A stretch of DNA of 64,000 bases, from assembly GCF_051020955.1 (NCBI RefSeq), contig NC_135014.1, forward strand, positions 23,288,721 to 23,352,720, read 5' to 3'. Shown one piece after another: positions 58,241 to 64,000 of this stretch. Position 1 is the stretch's first letter; every line of letters starts with the position of its first letter. Both the position numbers and the translations under genes were made by a program. The notes beneath the pieces are model-generated. The model had not been told where the DNA came from and did no database searches. It saw only the letters and a program-made list of their open reading frames with translations. This DNA is from Megalopta genalis. Lineage: Eukaryota > Arthropoda > Insecta > Hymenoptera > Halictidae.

Positions 58241-60280
58241 AATATATATAAAAAAAGAGCAGAAAATTTAAGAAACAATATTGATTTGGACACCGAACAT
58301 TTGCAAGAAAAATGGAGCGTTTTTCATAAAAGGACAGAAGTTTCCCCGCACCGTGCAGATGGCAAAGGTAGCCCGCTCGATTCCTTAATGATCCAGTCAT
58401 GTTCAACGTAGGTTCGAGGAACATAATTACTTAGTAGTATAGTAAGATCTCGTGCTGGTTATCTACGCCACGATTTTCGTTTCCGCTTTCCGGCGTTTGC
58501 CCGTTCTTTTTCGAGCGTAGAATATGGCATTGTCATAATTCATCGATGCAACGGCTGTTAAACTGCATTAACTACCGCCCTGCACCCGGAAAAAAAGCCG
58601 ATCGTAAACGATGGACTAGATACATCTGCTGAATATTGTATTCTTCAAGAGTTCTTTTTCAAACGAGTGCAGCCTTGTTCGCGTCGGTCGGTCACTCGGC
58701 TTGGAATTCATAGTTAATTCATAGTTAATTCATTTCGTTAATCCTGCACTCGCAGCCTGCAATTTTGAGTTCGCTCGAAGAGCATTTTAATGCTCCCCGG
58801 ATCTTTATCTTCGATGAAAGTATCTATTACGGGAGCACATTCGTTAATTTACTGTTCACAGTTCACTTAGATTATGATTTAACTGCCCGAGAATTTTCAT
58901 TTTTTAATTGCGAGTTAATTTCGCAGACGATTTCATTTACAAAATGTTAATGCGACCGTATCTCATGAACAGCGTCTTTTTTTCTTTTAATTGTGCGCAC
59001 AATGTTCTGTCGGACATTCTGAAATTGTCGCTAGGAATCCCGATTCGTTTACGGAATAAAATAAAATAAAATAAATTCGAACGTGTTGCTTTTTCCGATG
59101 AAGTCGACGTCTGCTCATGATGCTCCGTTTCCACTTCTTGTGGAAATTCGTAAAGCGAGAGAACCAAGCTGTTAATTTTTCTAAGAACGTACAATAAAAT
59201 CATATCATTATTTTCCTGCAGCAATTCGGAAAGGCAGCAGTTCGAATTAGGACGAAAAATCAGCTAGCCCGATTATTACATTCAATTTTCACTTCGTTGA
59301 ACAGTTTGTCATATGGAATTATACGGTTGTTAATTTTTATGTGAACATACATAAGAAATTTTATACGTTTATCAAAATACATGAGAACGCCTAATTTATA
59401 CGTTTCGAGCATACTTAAAATTTTATGTTTTCTTTACTGCGATCTTGGAAGGCCGAGTTTAAATACTGATTAAGTAGAATTCAGCGAGCATGTCTGACAT
59501 GATTATCATTTCTACATCTGCTAGAAATAATACTCGCGGCCGAAGCAGCGTCGCGAAGACATCGGGAATAGACCGATTCCCTCAGCGTGGACCCGCGAAA
59601 ATTCTGTAAAAGAGCAAATCCATGAATACTGTCATCGTGGAAAAGTGCGAGCGAAGTGTCCCGTGCCGCTGGATCCTCGGCGATCCTTGATAACGACGTT
59701 TAAGCCGTGGGAGGACAACGTCGGGCCTCGTGGAGAGAAAAGTTCGTCGGTCGGCCGCGAGATTTCCTCGTTTGCTTCTGCTTCGTTTTTTCCTTCGGCT
59801 TTCCTTTTTTTTTTCTCTCCGTCGACGACTGTTGCCAGTACACAGCTATCCGCCGCGTACATGTACGTTCCGGCCGAGTTTACGGATAGATACATTTCCA
59901 GGCGACGCGTCTGGCAGCGAAGTTGCCCGGGAATTGCGGGAAAGGCGACGATGGCCGCGCTGTTACTTGCCAGCAACTTTTTTTTCCTCTCTCCTCGAAA
60001 CCGAAAAGACGACCAGGCTCTAGCTACGGGAACCGGTGCGCCACTGTCATACGTGGAAAGCCAGCATGTTCTATTAATGCGCACGTGTGCGCTCCCATCT
60101 AGCCGCGATTTCGTCCCGTTTCCCTTGGCCGGCCTCCTTCTTCCGCGCCCGCTTCGGCCACTTTGACGTCTTAACGCTCGAACCGTCGGACCAACCTGTT
60201 TTCGATTTTTTATCAACCATGGTTTTTAAAATTTCAACAGAAATTTGGGACGGTCGAATTTGAGCATTTTTTCCGGCCTG
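58241..60280. other. Gene-free; GC-rich patches 58430-58760 and 59520-60240
   Basis: A 95-codon minus frame at 58937-59224 follows an acceptor-like TTGCTGCAG. 173-194-codon frames lie at 59632-60216 on both strands. None has a recognised motif. An (AAATA)n tract is at 59056-59081. Confidence 0.35.
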
Positions 60281-60655
60281 TGCGGGGAAAGTTAGGGGAA
60301 TGATTTTTATGAGGAATTTTTCTGTGGACTCTCCCGAATACGACGGTATATTTTTTAATAACATCATAAATTGTTAACTATGTTTAATTAATTTTTAAAG
60401 AGAACCAGACGCCTCTGACAGAATGACAGCCTGTAGTTGTTCAATAAAAAGGAAAATACTTTGAAATTTAGAACAGTCATCTTTGGAAATTTTGTATGAC
60501 TCTAAGGAGAAAGTTAGGGGAATACTTTTTACACAGAATTATTCTGCGAACTCTCCCGAATGTGACGATATATTTTTTGATAACATTGCGAACTTTTAAG
60601 TATGCTGAATTAATTTTTAAAGAGAACCATCCGCCTCTAGAAGTATGAACGTTCG
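60280..60655. repeat. 222-bp tandem duplication
   Basis: GTTAGGGGAAT at 60291 and 60513. Both copies continue with TTTTTA, GAATT(T/A)TTCTG, GACTCTCCCGAAT, ATATTTTTT(A/G)ATAACAT and TTAATTTTTAAAGAGAACCA. Confidence 0.85.
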
Positions 60656-63240
60656 TCAGAAAGTGCTTGCCGCCGACGAACGTAATGTCAACTAATATAG
60701 TCATCGAAAATGAATAAAACTACAAAACATTTTATACTCTACACGTCTATCATATAAACTAAACAAAAACTATTTTTAGGAAGTCATTATTTTCCCTCCA
60801 AGAAGCAAAAGAAATTCCCTCGTGTACCATAAATTCATTATAATTATTGACAATTTTTTCCTGCGAAAGACTGCGGTAAAAAGAAAATCGAGAATATAGA
60901 TTTTGTTAAGCAAGCCTTGGAGCACATTCGGCTATTTTTCTTTTCGATTTTCCGTGAAATATAACCGGTTCAGAATCTGTCGAAACTGGGAGGGAATCGA
61001 ATGCTCTGCGGTCGCGCGCACGCAAAGAGCGCACACGGATCTGCAGGCTGCAGCCGTGCACACCTGCAACGTGCCTATTACCAACATCCCAGCGGTATTA
61101 ATCTGGCCGGGCTAATTGCATGTCGATTACAGTGTCGTAACGAGCCCCGATAAATACACGGCGGTCGAAGTGAAAAGTTCCCGTTCCGCGGCGGACTTCC
61201 CGTGGATGCTGGACGGTCGCCGGTCGCCCTGCGCGTTTTATGGGCCGAAAAACTGTTGCTACAAGGCGTTCCATAGACTTCCGTCGGGTCATCGCGATTT
61301 TATGGCAACGGGCCGGCCAATTTCGAGGCGCTATCGAACGGCAATTACGCGCCGAACGCACGCGTTTGTTCGGACGTCTCTCCAAGTGATAATTTGTTCT
61401 GGCTTGCTCTTCGTTCATCTTTTTGCATTTTAACCATCGAAGGAGATCAAGTGTTCCTTTATCAGACCCTATTGTTCAACGTTCGCTATTGTCGTGTAAA
61501 AAGCTTTTTACTTCTTTCGAATAAGAAAAATGGAAACACAAAGGAAGGGATTTCTGTACTTTCTCGGTACATTTAAATAGGATTTTTATGCATTCAAATT
61601 AATGACTCGAGTTCAGTAAAAGTAATAGTGCATTGTGCAAGTTACTGTCTCAATTTTTTAGGATTTTCGTAGCTGCAGATATGCAGAAATCTGCAGTTTG
61701 TTTCCATGCAAGTTTTTGTTTCCACGCTTCACATTTTCTTGCTTTGTTTTATTTGCGAATTAAAAACGATATAAAAATTCAATATGAATTCAATATAAAT
61801 TCAACATAAGTTCAATATAGAAATTCAGCAATACACACTTATATATGATCAACAATACAATATAATTAGTCAATAAATGTAATGTAATGTGATCTCAATT
61901 TCCGTGTCATCATTTTCATTCTCAGGATTGAATTAATTTTTATTCGATTAAATTGGGAGTAATGTTACAAGAATGAAAAATGAATGAAAGAAAAGAAGAA
62001 TGAAAAATTCTATGCAAGCTGATTTATCGAGTTGTTACAAATGCATGGAGATGTACGGTTCTCCACAGATTAGATTGCGAAAATAGAATGTTGCATTTCG
62101 ACTGACAAGAGCGAGGGAATGTCTGGCTAAGCTCGGAACGCTGCGATTTGGGGAGTTCTGTGGCCATCGTCGTGGTGAACGCACGGGCAAGGTTACCGGA
62201 GCCGAGCGAAATCTCCAAGAATCGATCCATCGAGAGGCCGAAGAGCAAATAAAGAGCAGATGCGGGGAGCGTCTATACAAAACAGTGGAGTTCGGGAGAC
62301 GTCGTTGGCTGCGACGTATCCGTCGCGAAATAATAGAGAAATGCGACGTCCATTCGATATTTCACAAGATATAATATTGATACACGTGCAGTCGCTGCGG
62401 AGTGTACACGGTGATCCAAAATCGACGTCGATGTTCCGCAAAATATTAATACACAGCAACACTTCTTCGCCATGATAATGGCATTAAGAAAATCAGAAAA
62501 TCAGAATTTTAGAAATGTCTGATTTCATGATCTCTGATATTTCATAAAATAACTGAATTTAAGACAATGGATCTGAAACGCTGTTTATTGCACAGATTAA
62601 CGAGTATTCAATCTGGCTCTGTAATTAAGAGCCTGTCTATTATCTGAACATTCATATTTTTTCTATTAATTTGGATTAACTCCAAAAGTTTAACTTCTGG
62701 TTTATTTGTTAATAGTGCGTGGATTTCTTGTATTTATAATATAACAAAAATGTGAATTTGAAATTTTAAATGATAAGATTAAAAATGAAATTAATATTGC
62801 CAAGACATTATTTGCAGTCGATTCAAATTATTGAACATTTCTAGTTGGTTTCTACACAAAATGTTTATATTGTTCATAGGTTCTGCGAATCTGTAAAATT
62901 CAAGGCGATGCATCTGTTGACAAAAATTAATATTGTGTTTCCATTTTTGCTTGAGAAATTATTCCAGCTAGGAGAATCAATTTTCGCTTAGTATAATTTT
63001 CACAACACGAGCTACAAAAATGAATATTTGTTTACCAATAATTCTCTTATTTCCTGACAACTATGCTCTCACGATATAGAATACATACATAACAGAAATT
63101 CGAATCCACAAAATTTGAAGCAGCTGTATAATGAAATACAGTTATTAATTACCGGAAAAAAATTATACAAATTATTAATCGTCACATTATCATTATCACC
63201 TGATCTTTCAAGGGAATCCCATAATCTTTGTCAGTGAAAC
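60656..63240. other. Gene-free as far as I can tell; GC-rich patches 60970-61440 and 62080-62420
   Basis: A small AATTCAATATAA repeat lies at about 61770-61830. An ATG-less frame of 95 codons (62087-62374, plus) is discussed under findings. 62480-63240 is AT-rich. Confidence 0.4.
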
Positions 63241-63563
63241 AAAAGGATGAAATTCCATCAGAATGAATACTGCGATCATAGTTCCACACAAGTTTCACTT
63301 CTCACGTCATACATCACTCGTCCACGTCTTTTGGATCACTCTGTAGGTATCGAGACGAGGAATAGAGGGTGGAATATGATGCGGTCTATCCAGATATGTG
63401 AACGACGCAGATATAATACAGGTACGTACCTATATGGAAGCCAGAGCCGGGATTCTGGCGTGGACGTCTGCCTCGCGATAAGATACGACCGCAGTCCAGT
63501 CAGAATCTCTCCGGTTTCGCAGAAAATTCGCGGACTCCCTTTATCGAGTTTCCTGATAAAGTT

Positions 63564-63602
<39 letters not shown>

Positions 63603-64000
63603 TTTTCTTCCTCTATCGTACTGTTTGCCCCACCTCGGTTGGAGAACGAAGCAACGAAAAAAGGAAAGGAAATTAGGAGATCCTGCGGGGTATCGATATT
63701 TTCGTCTCGGTGACGCTCGGCTAGCTAATTAAATTCGATTGGTAATGCACTTTGTTAATTGTCAGGCAGCTCGAACTTGCTGGACTTCAGGCTACAGGAA
63801 ATTTGAATGGTTCGATCGGGTTCTTGCATTTTTGGGTGTATTTGATTGGTTAGTAAGCTGCGGTGCAGTTGCAGGACGATTTTAGGTCGTATGATGATCT
63901 CCACGAATTTTATTTTACATATAATGATTAGTTAAAACAAGTCTCATTGTGTATGAAGATCGACAATCTATGAATCAGCTGCTACAAATATTCAAACAGG
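63241..64000. other. Mixed DNA with CT tract, no gene recognised
   Basis: A 161-codon plus frame at 63247-63732 runs through a (CT)n tract (63566-63610) and has no recognised domain. The right 270 bases hold nothing identifiable. Confidence 0.4.
63566..63610. repeat. (CT)n microsatellite
   Basis: Nearly pure CT for about 30 bp, then TTTCTCTC variants. Confidence 0.95.

Noticed and set aside
58937..59224. 95-codon minus frame after TTGCTGCAG
   Set aside because: Length is within chance expectation for this base composition, and no domain is recognised.
59632..60216. 194-codon minus frame and 173-codon plus frame
   Set aside because: Both strands open over the same CT-rich, GC-rich sequence. 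Nothing recognisable in either.
63247..63732. 161-codon plus frame
   Set aside because: About a fifth of it is a (CT)n microsatellite translated as Ser-Leu. The remainder has no known motif.
1..64000. Search for CRISPR arrays, rRNA, phage or bacterial operons
   Set aside because: Regular repeats here have no spacer structure, and there are no ribosomal RNA signatures, bacterial start sites or operons. The split gene shows eukaryotic origin.
1..64000. Search for known conserved insect microRNAs by mature sequence from memory
   Set aside because: None recognised on either strand. The hairpins found do not carry a known mature sequence.

Overview
This is eukaryotic, probably insect, nuclear DNA. 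It has no operons, ribosome binding sites or long intact bacterial-type ORFs. AT-rich DNA alternates every 1-2 kb with GC-rich, CpG-rich patches. The one gene I can name is split by spliceosomal introns, and the repeats are short non-autonomous transposon (MITE-like) copies and minisatellites. The strong AT/GC patchiness with abundant CpG suggests Hymenoptera, for example a bee; this is inference, not proof. The one confident protein-coding gene is a three-exon mitochondrial pyruvate carrier subunit 1 (MPC1-like) on the minus strand, 16261-18735. Its exons are 59, 101 and 161 nt with GT-AG introns, and they join to an intact 106-residue protein. The exons are short enough to be missed by a simple ORF search. 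A much weaker candidate is the last exon of an unknown plus-strand gene at the left edge (84-185). Layout: 1-1.5 kb, possible exon, TA-rich DNA and a 178-bp tandem repeat. 1.5-15.6 kb, GC-rich patches with no gene I can support, several MITE-like copies, dispersed repeats, and 27-bp and 15-bp minisatellites. 15.6-19 kb, the MPC1-like gene, with its own tandem repeats in the 3' flank and both introns. 19.4-30.3 kb, a long hairpin beside a TA microsatellite, then arrays of palindromic ATTCGAATAA units, 40-bp, 26-bp and 82-bp units, and a 1-kb block with nine near-palindromes of the form GTTTGYRCAAAC. 30.3-64 kb, more GC-rich patches, at least ten further tandem arrays, more dispersed repeats, two foldback/palindromic structures, and a CCAAT/octamer/CATGCGC module present twice (52.5 and 56.9 kb). 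Apart from MPC1 the window reads as intergenic or long-intron DNA shaped by local tandem duplication and small non-autonomous DNA transposons. Many open frames in the GC-rich patches have no recognisable domain, and both strands are usually open together, so they are not called as genes. Exons shorter than about 60 nt of unknown proteins could have been missed.
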